Below, in pieces: positions 18,050 through 29,709 of a DNA stretch of 64,000 bases (position 1 is its first letter; each line of letters begins with the position of its first letter). The notes under the pieces were generated by a model. That model was not told the origin of the DNA. It was given only the letters and a program-made list of their open reading frames with translations, and ran no database searches. This stretch comes from Pirellulales bacterium (GTDB taxonomy: Bacteria; Planctomycetota; Planctomycetia; Pirellulales; JANQPP01), in the NCBI GenBank assembly GCA_028289405.1, contig JANQPP010000115.1, positions 1 to 64,000 on the forward strand, read 5' to 3'. The position numbers and the translations under genes were made by a program.

Positions 18050-18123
18050 GGTGCCGGACACGGTTTGGAATGATGCGAACGAAGAACAATCATTTTGCGT
18101 GCGTAAATTTCGAGGCACGGATC

Positions 18124-19518
18124 TCAGCGGGCTAGCATGCCGAATTTTTTCATCTTGTTGTAAAGCGTCACGCGGCTAATCCCCAATTCCCGCGCCGTGG
18201 CCGTGCGGTGGTTGTTGTGCCGGCGTAGCGTGGTCTCGATGACCTTTTGCTCCATGAGGTCGACTTGGGCTTCCAGCGTCCGGGCAGCCTCCGCGGCTTC
18301 CGCCACGGTCGGCCCTTCAACGCGAGGTTTGCCACGGATCGCCTCGCGTAAGGAACTGGGAAGATCCGCCACCGAGAGTACTCCGCGCCGGCAATAGAGG
18401 ACGGCCCGGCGAATGACGTTTTCCAATTCCCGGATGTTCCCCGGCCAGGTGTACTGCCGAAGCGAACCCAAGAATTCCGGCTCGATGTGCCGCAGTTGGA
18501 TGTTATGCGTGCGGCTGTGGTCGAGCGCGAACCGCCGCGCGAGAAACTCCACGTCGAGCGGCCTTTCCCTCAAGGGGAGCAAGCGGAAGCAGAGCATGTT
18601 CAGCCGATAGTACAGGTCCATACGAAAAGTTCCTTGTTCCACGAGGCCTTCCAGATCGTAGTTGGAGGCCACGATGAGACGCGCTTGCGAAACTTGTGTT
18701 TCGTTGCTGCCCACCGGTTCGTATTCGCCCGTCTCGATCACACGTAGCAGCCGGGCTTGTTGCTCGGGGGTCAAGACGTCAATTTCATCCAGCAACAAAG
18801 TGCCTTGGCCAGCCGCCGCGAATTTGCCTTCCTTGTCACGGTCCGCGCCGGTGAAGGCCCCTTTCACGTAGCCAAAGAGTTCGCTTTCAATCAGATCCGG
18901 CGGTAGTGCTCCGCAAGCCACCGTGAGGAACCGTTCCTCGCTGCGGGAGGAAAGTTCATGAATGAGCCGCGCGAGATAGGTCTTGCCGCACCCGGTCTCG
19001 CCGATGAGCAGCACCGTCACGTCATGGGCGGCAGGCACCTTCAACTCCTCGAGCATGTCGAACATGGCCGGAGTGAAGGTCAGCAGCGATCGGGTTTTGG
19101 CGTGCAAGGCGCGATACGGCATTTCGCTGCACAATCCAGCCAAATCGGAAACCGGATCCGGCAGCCCTCGCAGAACGTTATGCAGTTGCTCCCGCCGCGG
19201 CGGTACGTCAATGCAAGCGTCCAATTGTTCTTGGGCCAAAGGCCTTAGACGTTCGGGGATTTTTTCACCGACCAATCCATACACGGGCAGGGAATTGGCC
19301 AATTCGCGAATCTCCGCCAAAAAAGCCCGTGGCAAGCGGTCTCCCACGGTCCGCTGATCCAGATGCACGAGAAGCCCTTGATATTCGTCCTTGGATAGCG
19401 CCGATCGCACTTCGCCGATCGTCGCGACCGAAACCAAGTGATTTCCCTCATCCAGGAGATCCCTCAGTTGGGCTTCCACGAGCGTGTCGTTACTCAACAG
19501 CAAAAAAGACTGAATCAT
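18124..19518 (-). CDS. Sigma-54-dependent transcriptional activator, NtrC-like
   Basis: 464 residues. Receiver-like domain at 1-115, AAA+ core at about 140-375, Fis-type helix-turn-helix at the end (TATARELGISRVTLYNKMKK). The core has Walker A GETGCGKT, the sigma-54 loop ELFGYVKGAFTGADRDKEGK with intact GAFTGA, Walker B GTLLLDEIDVL and the arginine finger region FRMDLYYRLN. In the receiver, Asp54 is present and Asp11 is present, but the usual lysine of strand 5 is replaced (CIDVPP). No histidine kinase lies beside it. It heads the Tad cluster on the same strand and rpoN is 2 kb away, so control of pilus genes is likely. Confidence 0.93.
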   Translation of the reverse strand: MIQSFLLLSNDTLVEAQLRDLLDEGNHLVSVATIGEVRSALSKDEYQGLLVHLDQRTVGDRLPRAFLAEIRELANSLPVYGLVGEKIPERLRPLAQEQLDACIDVPPRREQLHNVLRGLPDPVSDLAGLCSEMPYRALHAKTRSLLTFTPAMFDMLEELKVPAAHDVTVLLIGETGCGKTYLARLIHELSSRSEERFLTVACGALPPDLIESELFGYVKGAFTGADRDKEGKFAAAGQGTLLLDEIDVLTPEQQARLLRVIETGEYEPVGSNETQVSQARLIVASNYDLEGLVEQGTFRMDLYYRLNMLCFRLLPLRERPLDVEFLARRFALDHSRTHNIQLRHIEPEFLGSLRQYTWPGNIRELENVIRRAVLYCRRGVLSVADLPSSLREAIRGKPRVEGPTVAEAAEAARTLEAQVDLMEQKVIETTLRRHNNHRTATARELGISRVTLYNKMKKFGMLAR

Positions 19519-20101
19519 TGGTTCACCGTGCGTTGGTTCGTGGATTCACGAATTCATCGATTAGCTGGCCGCGCGTACCGGGAGCGGATGTCTCAGTTGG
19601 CGTGAGCAGGAAGAATCTCCGCCCCAAAGGAAACGAGACACCGAGAAGGGTCAGCCTCCGCAGAATGCCGGAGGCGATCTTGGCCTCACCGAGGCCCACG
19701 ACAGGGGGTAAACGTCGCCAGCGATAAACACCCGTTGTTCGGCGAAGTTGACCACATACACCCAGATTAACCAGAGGGTTTTGGACCTCAAGCATTCGCG
19801 GACGTTGACATGGTGAAAATTATTCTTTGCAAGGGCGCCAACGACGGTTTGCGGGAGTTGTGCGAATTTTGCGGGGGCGTTCGCGGTGACAATCAGTGTT
19901 GCCAAGCCTTTCCTGAGGCGCCGCTGGCACGAGATTTCCGCAGTGACGCGGGCGCAATGCGTGCTTGACGTACCGGCGCTTCTCCAGCGTTTGCCTTGGG
20001 AGAGGGGCCCGTGCTTGTTTTCACGCCCAGGTTCCGCCTGTATGGTTGGTAAGCGTTGCCGATGCCAGGAACCAAATTTCGATCATGGGGAATTCAAGAA
20101 C
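19519..20101. other. Intergenic region between activator and cinA (583 bp)
   Basis: No convincing gene is seen on either strand. It must hold the promoters for both divergent genes. TTGACA occurs at 19804-19809 without a good -10, and TGGCACG at 19925-19931 has the sigma-54 -24 form but is followed by TTCC rather than TTGC. Confidence 0.5.
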
Positions 20102-21340
20102 ATGGACGCGGAAGTCATCGCGATCGGAGATGAAATTATCAGTGGCCAACGCGTGGACACGAACAGTGCCTGGCTCAGTGAACGGCTGGAAGATCTTGGG
20201 CTACGGGTCCGCTTTCACTCCACGGTGGCGGACGATCTCGAGCCGAATACGGAGGTATTTCGGCAGGCGTTTCTTCGTGCGGATGTGGTTCTCAGCACCG
20301 GAGGTTTGGGGCCGACCGAAGACGACCTCACCCGCGAGGCTCTCTCGCAAGCCTTGCAATCCCCGCTCGTGATTGATCCCGTTTCCTTGGAGCACATCAC
20401 CCAGCTTTTCGCGCGGCGGAAGCGGGAGATGCCCGAGCGGAACCGAGTCCAGGCCATGTTTCCCGCCGGTTGCACGGCGATTCCTAATCCCCATGGCACG
20501 GCTCCCGGCATCGCGGCGGAAATTCCACGTGAAGGACGCCCGCCCGTGCTGCTGTTCGCCCTGCCGGGGGTACCGTCCGAGATGCGGCGGATGTGGGACG
20601 ATACGGTTTCCCCACGTATCGCGGGGGCCTTCGGTCAGCTTCCCCGGCGGCAGCGTTATCGGTTGAAGTGTTTTGGCGCGGGCGAAAGCGAAGTGGAACG
20701 CCGTCTGCCCGATTTGATCCGTCGAGGACGGAATCCTTTAGTGGGAATCACCGTGCATGAGGCCACGATCTCGCTACGGATCTTGGCCGAGGGAACGGAC
20801 GAGAATGCTTGCCGCGCCGCGATCGAGAAGACGCGCGTGGAAATCCGGCAGCACCTGGGCCATCTTGTTTTCGGCGAGGAGGACGACGAATTGGAAGATA
20901 CCGTTTGTCGAAGGTTGGAAGCCAACGGCCAAACTCTTGCGACGGTGGAAATTGGCGTGGCGGGGCATCTGCACCAATGGCTGACCCGCGCGGCGGGAAC
21001 CACGGGCATCTACAAGGCCGGGCTAGGCCTTTTCGACTCTCAAGAAGCCGCGCGGCTATTGCGCTTGGGTGGCCCTGCGAAAAGTGCCATCGATTTGCGT
21101 CAAGTCGCGGAGCATTGGCGGCGTCAAGCGGAAAGTGATTATTGCCTCGTGCTTGCCTCACTGGGCGAACAGGAAGAGGGCTTGCAGGCCGAGGCTGCTC
21201 TGGCCGGGCCAGAAAGTTCGAACAGGTTGCCCATCCAAGCTTTGGGGCATCCGAACATTCGCCAGGCATGGATCGCGAAAACCGCGCTGAATTGGCTCAG
21301 GCGACGGCTAGAAAAGTCGTCCGGCGCTCTTCAATCTTGA
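20102..21340 (+). CDS. cinA: CinA-family protein with degenerate C-terminal deamidase domain
   Basis: 412 residues, the family norm. The N-terminal MoCF-type domain (about 1-170) is intact: AIGDEIISGQRVDTNSAWLS, STGGLGPTEDDLTREAL, GTAPGI and LPGVPSEM. In other bacteria it hydrolyses ADP-ribose or related dinucleotides. The C-terminal domain normally carries ESCTGG, the NMN deamidase active site. Here the matching stretch at about 277 reads TLATVEIGVAGHLHQWLTRA, so the Ser-Cys-Thr-Gly is gone and NMN deamidation is unlikely. ATG 20102 was chosen because the family start (MDAEVIAIGDEI) begins there; an in-frame ORF runs up to 19886. It converges with rpoN, with 8 bp between the stops. Confidence 0.92.
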   Translation: MDAEVIAIGDEIISGQRVDTNSAWLSERLEDLGLRVRFHSTVADDLEPNTEVFRQAFLRADVVLSTGGLGPTEDDLTREALSQALQSPLVIDPVSLEHITQLFARRKREMPERNRVQAMFPAGCTAIPNPHGTAPGIAAEIPREGRPPVLLFALPGVPSEMRRMWDDTVSPRIAGAFGQLPRRQRYRLKCFGAGESEVERRLPDLIRRGRNPLVGITVHEATISLRILAEGTDENACRAAIEKTRVEIRQHLGHLVFGEEDDELEDTVCRRLEANGQTLATVEIGVAGHLHQWLTRAAGTTGIYKAGLGLFDSQEAARLLRLGGPAKSAIDLRQVAEHWRRQAESDYCLVLASLGEQEEGLQAEAALAGPESSNRLPIQALGHPNIRQAWIAKTALNWLRRRLEKSSGALQS

Positions 21341-21348
21341 GCAACGGA

Positions 21349-22845
21349 TTACGCCGAAGGCTTGGCCAGTGTCCAATCCTTACGCTGTCGCGAACTGGGA
21401 ATGTTCAGCGCCTTGCGGTACTTAGTGACCGTCCGCCGGGCGACCTGCAAGCCATGCTTGGCCAGTTCCTTCACCAATTCATCGTCGCTAAAGGGGCTCT
21501 GCTTGTCCTCGTGGTCGACAATTTCCCGCAGCTTGAGGCGGATCGTGTCCCAGGCCACTTCCTCGCCATCAGCACTGACGGTGCCACCCACGAAGAAGCG
21601 TTTCAGCGGGAAAATGCCCCGGGGAGTCTGTACCCATTTGTCGTCCACCGCCCGGCTGACCGTGGTGACATGCACGCCCACCTTGTCGGCAATCTGCTGC
21701 ATTTTGAGGGGCTCAATCGCCTCGGGACCTTGGTCGAGAAATTCGGTCTGATGCTCGACAATTGCACAGGTCACTTTCATTAGCGTATTGCGCCGCTGCT
21801 CGATCGATTCGATCAGCCATTGGGCGGAATTTACCTTGCGACGGATGAACTCCCGTTCCGCTTCCGTCGCCTCGCCGCTCATGAGACGCTTGCGATAGTA
21901 GGGGCTGATGAACAGATTGGGGACACGGCCATCTTCCATGCGGACCTGATAACCGCCGTCTTCCGTCCGTTCGATGAACACATCCGGCGTGACATTGGGA
22001 GCAACCGTCTCTTGGAATTCCCCGCCCGGTTTCGGATTGAGCTTTCGCAATTCGTTCCAGACCGTTTGGATGGTCTCGATGGAATATCCCGTCCTCTTGG
22101 CGATCGCCGGTAGCCGGTTGTTTTCCAAATCCTCCAAGTGGTGGGAAATCAGTGTTTGGAGTTCCTCGTAATAGGGCATGTCTTCGGTGAGCTGCAGCAA
22201 CAGGCATTCACGGAGATCCCGGCCGGCGACACCACGGGGCTCTAAATTCTGGACGACTCGCAACGCTTCTTGAGCCAGTTGAAGTTGGTCTGGACCCGCT
22301 TCCGGATCGAGCAAATCCTCCAGCCGGACCCACAGCCGGCCCTCCGGGCTGAGATTGTAGATGATGCGGTCGGCCATTTGCCGCAATTCTGGCGAGAGAT
22401 CCAATTCTCCGAGTTGCTGGTGCAGATGGTCTTGCAGTGTCTCTGGGCGGGAGGCCATGTTCGCCATCGCGTCATGCTGGCGGTCCGCTTCCTCGGAAAT
22501 GCGCGTGCTGGAGACGCGGGGGCGTTCCTCGAAGTGGTCCGGCCACTCCTCGTCCATGTTCAGCAGACGTTCAAAGTCGTCCTGATTATCCTTGTTCTCG
22601 TCGACGACCAGTTCCCGCTCTTCCAGCGTCGGAGCGTCCGGATTTTCCACCTCATAATCCGGCGAGGGATCATCCGGATCCGCCTCTTGCAGTTCCAAAG
22701 TGGGATTTTCTTGAAGTTCCTGCGCGATCCGCTCCTGTAGCGCCATCACGGGAAGCTGCAGGATCTCCATCGACTGTATCATTCGGGGCGCCAGGATCTG
22801 TTTCTGGACTTGGCGCAGCTCTTGTCCGAACGTAAGTCGCATCAT
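21349..22845 (-). CDS. rpoN: RNA polymerase sigma-54 factor
   Basis: 498 residues. Region I is the glutamine/leucine-rich N-terminus (LRQVQKQILAPRMIQSMEIL), which meets the activator. Region II is acidic (about 55-110). The core-binding domain follows (about 130-330), then the helix-turn-helix and, near the C-terminus, the RpoN box ARRTVTKYRKAL that reads the -24 element. All parts are present. It is presumably the partner of the NtrC-like activator 1.8 kb downstream on the same strand. The hpf and ptsN genes that follow rpoN in proteobacteria are absent. Confidence 0.97.
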   Translation of the reverse strand: MMRLTFGQELRQVQKQILAPRMIQSMEILQLPVMALQERIAQELQENPTLELQEADPDDPSPDYEVENPDAPTLEERELVVDENKDNQDDFERLLNMDEEWPDHFEERPRVSSTRISEEADRQHDAMANMASRPETLQDHLHQQLGELDLSPELRQMADRIIYNLSPEGRLWVRLEDLLDPEAGPDQLQLAQEALRVVQNLEPRGVAGRDLRECLLLQLTEDMPYYEELQTLISHHLEDLENNRLPAIAKRTGYSIETIQTVWNELRKLNPKPGGEFQETVAPNVTPDVFIERTEDGGYQVRMEDGRVPNLFISPYYRKRLMSGEATEAEREFIRRKVNSAQWLIESIEQRRNTLMKVTCAIVEHQTEFLDQGPEAIEPLKMQQIADKVGVHVTTVSRAVDDKWVQTPRGIFPLKRFFVGGTVSADGEEVAWDTIRLKLREIVDHEDKQSPFSDDELVKELAKHGLQVARRTVTKYRKALNIPSSRQRKDWTLAKPSA

Positions 22846-23510
22846 GTAAATATCCTAGAAAAACCTGAACAGACCGATGATCCAACGAGATTATTGCGGG
22901 GCTCAGGTAATGATCATCCTCAAAAAAATGCGTCTTTCGGGTAGATTCACCCGGGAGCCAACATGATCGAACGCCAACTTGGCCCGGATTCTCATCTCGA
23001 CAAGTCTAGCTCACGACCATGATATCGGCCTGGAATTGCGCGGTCTGGACAGGCATTCGGATCGCCGCGATGAGGTCATTTCTTGCGGCAAACTCGTCCA
23101 CCCAGTGCAATTGGCGGGCCAAAATCGAACTCGGCTCCAAAAGTCATCATAAGAAGCCTGGCATTCTCCGCAACTGTTCAGCGCGGGAAGGGCGTGGCAA
23201 TGCTCCGCTAAGGCCGCCATCCGCACGGGTAAAGACCGGTGATTTCAAGCCGTTCCGTGGAAAGACGGGCCTGCGCCTGCAAGGCCCTAGGCGGCGGTTT
23301 GGAATCCAAACAGCGTTTGCATGGAGGTCTATTCGTCTGGATAATCATGGTTTGATTAGCCAGCGTGCTCCGAATTCGCAGATTGCAAATTTTTCATAAT
23401 GCTTGACTGCGGGACCCGTCGGCACGAATCCGCGCCCGGCGTACTTGTCCCGCCGCGCGGGTGGTTGAGGATCCGTCGCCAGCGGTTCTTGAGCCGAAGG
23501 AAATTCACCT
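22846..23510. other. Intergenic region rpoN / cytochrome-like gene (665 bp)
   Basis: No supported gene. Short frames on both strands lack ribosome-binding sites and known motifs. A small inverted repeat CGGGTAGATTCACCCG lies near 22938. It presumably holds divergent promoters. Confidence 0.5.
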
Positions 23511-26327
<2,817 letters not shown>

Positions 26328-26330
26328 GCC

Positions 26331-27770
26331 ATGACTCCACGCTTTCCCTGCCTAGGTCGGCAAGTTCGAAGCTATGCCACTCGCCGCGATTTTCTTTACG
26401 GGCTGGGCGCGAGCATTGGCGCGGTGGCCTTCAGCCAACTCCTGGCGGACGAAAGCCGGAGCACTGATGGGACGAAGAGTTTGCTCTCCCCGAAGCCGGG
26501 GCATTTTGCCGCCAAAGCCAAGCGGTGCATTTTCCTGATGATGGAGGGCGGGCCGAGCCACATCGATACCTTCGATCCGAAGCCGAAGCTGGAAGAAATG
26601 CATCTGCAGGAGTTCGTCCGTGAAGGAGAACGAAAATCGGCCATGGAGAGCGGCCGGCGCTACTATGTGCAAAGCCCTTTCAAATTTCATTGTGCGGGGC
26701 AGTCGGGCGCGGACATGGCCGAGAATTGGGAGCATTTGTCCGGCGTCGCGGACGAAATCTGTTTCTACAGAGGTTGCCAAGTTGACTCGGTGAACCACCC
26801 CACCGCCATGTATCAAATGAACACGGGCAATCGATTCGCCGGTGATCCTGCGCTGGGTGCCTGGACCTTGCATGGCCTAGGAACCCTCAACCAAAATCTG
26901 CCCGGCTTCGTGGTGCTGCCCGAGGTGTCGCATCCACAAGGGGGAGCGGCGAACTGGAGCAACGGTTTCTTGCCCGCCGATTATCAGGGGACGCCGCTAC
27001 GGCCCACCGGCTCGCCGATCCTCGATTTGCAGCCTCCGCCCGGCATCACGCCCGAGCATCAGCGGGAAAATCTTGATCTGCTTCAGCACCTCAACACGCG
27101 GCACCAAGAAAAACGGCCTGGGCACGCCCAACTCGCGGCCCGCATGGCGAGTTACGAATTGGCATTCCGCATGCAAATGGAAGTTCCCGGCATCCTGGAC
27201 ATCGCCCAGGAAAGCCGACGAACGTTGGACTTGTATGGCGTGGGCAGCGAGCCGACCGACGCCTTTGGCCGCAAATGCCTGCTGGCCTGCCGCCTCATCG
27301 AGCAGGGAGTCCGCTTCGTGCAGCTTTATGCGGGGACCTGGGATTCGCACGATTACATCGCCCGGGCACACGCCTCGCTCGTGCGGTAGGTGGACCGGCC
27401 CATCGCGGCTCTGCTGCGCGACCTGCGGCAGCGCGGCCTGCTGGACGAAACCTTGGTGGTGTGGTGCGGTGAATTCGGCCGCAGCCCTGACAACGGCATC
27501 CGCGGCGGCATCGCCTACGGGCGAGACCACAATCCCAGCGCGATGACGATCTGGTTCGCCGGTGGCGGAGTGCGTGCTGGGCATACCGTCGGCGCGACGG
27601 ACGAACTGGGTGCCGAGGCAGTGGAACACGTCCACCATGTGCGCGATCTGCATGTCACGCTGCTGCGGCTATTGGGGCTCGATGACAACAAGCTGACCTA
27701 CTTCCACGCGGGGCGGTTCAAACAACTCTCTCAATTCGGCGGCAGCGTCATCGAGGAATTGATCGCCTAA
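26331..27770 (+). pseudogene. DUF1501 protein interrupted by in-frame amber stop
   Basis: The frame from ATG 26331 encodes a Tat-type signal (RRDFLYGLGASIGAVAFSQL) and then the DUF1501 fold (FLMMEGGPSHIDTFDPKP, VNHPTAMYQMNTG). It meets TAG at 27387-27389. The same frame goes on with VDRPIAALLRDLRQRGLLDE, WCGEFGRSP and GRDHNP to TAA at 27770. Joined, the protein is about 480 residues, the normal DUF1501 length. In relatives the position before VD is commonly Gln, so a CAG-to-TAG change is the simplest explanation. The lost C-terminus holds GEFGRSP and DHNP, which are typical of the family. A sequencing error, or re-initiation at the GTG right after TAG, cannot be excluded. Confidence 0.88.
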
Positions 27771-27965
27771 CCGATCAAGTTGGCACTCCCTTCACTTACT
27801 TTTTACCGCGAAGTGATTCCAAGAATTTGCGGACGCTTGGTGAGCCGCTTATGATGTCCACACTCGCCGGTGGCAAATGCGGCGAGACGATGCTCTGAAC
27901 TCCTCCATCCCCCACACCGCGGACGCGTCCCACCCGCCAACCTGAGACGGATACGAGCAAAACTG

Positions 27966-29645
27966 ATGGGTGGTGCGACCCTGGCAATCTTGGCGACGCT
28001 GCCCATCGTGGCCGTGGGTGTCCTCTTAGTGGGCCTGCGATGGCCCGCCAAATGGGCCATGCCGGTCTGTTATCTGGTAGCCTTGGGCCTGGCCTTCGGA
28101 GTGTGGCAAGTGCCGGGGCAGGAAATCGCCGCCTCCACGTTGAAGGGGCTGGTGATTGCCGGGGAACTCTTGTTTATCGTCTTCGGCGCGATCCTGCTGC
28201 TCAACACGTTGGAGGAAGGGGGCTCGCTGGCCACGATCCGCCACACGTTCCATCGCATCTCTCCCGACCGCCGGATTCAGGCCATCATCATTGGCTGGCT
28301 GTTTGGTTCCTTCATCGAAGGGGCGTCCGGTTTCGGTACGCCGGCGGCGGTGGCGGTCCCCCTCATGGCGGGCCTCGGTTTTCCCGCGATGGCGGCCGTG
28401 ACCGTGGGCATGATTATCCAAAGCACGCCCGTCTCCTTCGGGGCGGCGGGAACTCCCATACTATTGGGCGTGAGTACGGGCCTTTCGGAAAACGCGGACG
28501 CCGTGGCCTATGCCCAAGCCCAAGGATTCGCGGATTGGAATGCGTTCCTCTCGTTCATCGCCGCGAGGGTGGCTCTCTTGCACGCGGCGGCGGGGACATT
28601 CATTCCGCTGCTCTTGGTCGCCATCATGACGCGGTTTTTCGGCCGCAACCGATCGTTTCGTGAAGGGTTGGCGGTGTGGCCCTTCGCGGTCTTCGCGGCA
28701 CTGGCCATGACGATTCCCTATGTCGCGGTGGCGCGGCTGTTGGGGCCGGAATTTCCTTCCCTGCTGGGAGGATTGATCGGATTGGCCATCGTGGTGCCGG
28801 CGGCGCGGCGCGGATTTCTCGTACCTCCGGCGGAATCCGTTTGGGAGTTTCCACCACCGAGTGAGTGGGATCCGCAATGGCACGGAACCATGCATGGCCC
28901 GGAGACGGTTTCCACGACGGACCAAGTGAGTTTCACTCGCGCCTGGATGCCATACGTTCTGGTGGCCGTCCTGTTGGTGCTCACGCGGCTCGCCGCGTTG
29001 CCGTTTCAGGCATGGCTGAAATCGGCGTCCATTCCCTTGACGGGATTTTGGGGCATCCCCTTCTCCCGGGACGTAGCACTTTTGTATTCACCGGGCGCGG
29101 TTTTCATTTTAGTGTCGGTCGTGACGTTCTTCTGGCTGCGGATGCCCAGCGCCACCTATGCCCAAGCTTGGCGAAAATCGGGACGTACGTTGCTCGCCGC
29201 TTCCACGGCATTGGTTTTCACCGTGCCCATGGTGTGGGTCTTTCTGGAGTCCGGGGGCGGTGCCTCGGAATATCCGGCGATGCCGCTAGCGCTGGCGGCG
29301 GGAGTCGAGGCGATGGCGGGCCAAGCCTGGCCTTTATGCGCGCCGTTCGTGGGGGGCATCGGCGCGGCCGTGGCGGGGAGCAACACCGTAAGCAATATGA
29401 TGTTTTCCAGTTTCCAGTTCGCCGTGGGCAACCGGATCGGCGTGGATCCCACATGGGTTGTCGCACTGCAGGCCGTGGGGGGAGCCGCGGGAAACACGAT
29501 CTGCGTGCACAACGTCGTGGCCGCTTCGGCGGTCGTGGGCTTGTTGGGCCGCGAAGGGACGGTGATCCGTAAGACGCTGCCCGTCTTCCTGTATTATGCG
29601 ATTTTGAGCGGTATCCTGGGGCTGATAATTACGAGCTTCTCCTGA
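27966..29645 (+). CDS. lctP: L-lactate permease family transporter
   Basis: 559 residues with about 12-14 membrane helices, the size of LctP/LldP/GlcA lactate-glycolate:proton symporters. Family stretches: LLFIVFGAILLLNTLEEGGS, IIGWLFGSFIEGASGFGTPA (the signature region), IIQSTPVSFGAAGTPI and, near the C-terminus, PFVGGIGAAVAGSNTVSNMM and NTICVHNVVAASAVVGL. ATG 27966 was chosen because the first membrane helix follows directly; an upstream ATG at 27870 would add 32 polar residues. It lies alone between the DUF1501 pseudogene and the convergent minus-strand block. Confidence 0.9.
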   Translation: MGGATLAILATLPIVAVGVLLVGLRWPAKWAMPVCYLVALGLAFGVWQVPGQEIAASTLKGLVIAGELLFIVFGAILLLNTLEEGGSLATIRHTFHRISPDRRIQAIIIGWLFGSFIEGASGFGTPAAVAVPLMAGLGFPAMAAVTVGMIIQSTPVSFGAAGTPILLGVSTGLSENADAVAYAQAQGFADWNAFLSFIAARVALLHAAAGTFIPLLLVAIMTRFFGRNRSFREGLAVWPFAVFAALAMTIPYVAVARLLGPEFPSLLGGLIGLAIVVPAARRGFLVPPAESVWEFPPPSEWDPQWHGTMHGPETVSTTDQVSFTRAWMPYVLVAVLLVLTRLAALPFQAWLKSASIPLTGFWGIPFSRDVALLYSPGAVFILVSVVTFFWLRMPSATYAQAWRKSGRTLLAASTALVFTVPMVWVFLESGGGASEYPAMPLALAAGVEAMAGQAWPLCAPFVGGIGAAVAGSNTVSNMMFSSFQFAVGNRIGVDPTWVVALQAVGGAAGNTICVHNVVAASAVVGLLGREGTVIRKTLPVFLYYAILSGILGLIITSFS

Positions 29646-29709
29646 TTCTCATGGCCGCGGCGCGCGCCACGGATGGCCCTCGGAGAAGAACATCCATGAT
29701 GCTCGTCCT

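Noticed and set aside
19651-19905. 84-codon minus-strand frame before the sigma-54 activator
   Set aside because: No ribosome-binding site or recognisable motif; it lies where the divergent promoters must be.
19925-19941. Sigma-54 promoter upstream of cinA (TGGCACG AGAT TTCCG)
   Set aside because: The -24 part is perfect, but the -12 reads TTCC instead of TTGC, so the required GC is missing, and it lies 160 bp from the gene.
22846-23510. Small genes in the rpoN/cytochrome-like gap
   Set aside because: Several frames of 60-130 codons overlap each other on both strands, none with a ribosome-binding site or motif.
27390-27770. Separate gene starting at GTG 27390
   Set aside because: It begins directly after the amber codon, in the same frame, and encodes the missing C-terminal third of DUF1501; treated as part of the interrupted gene.
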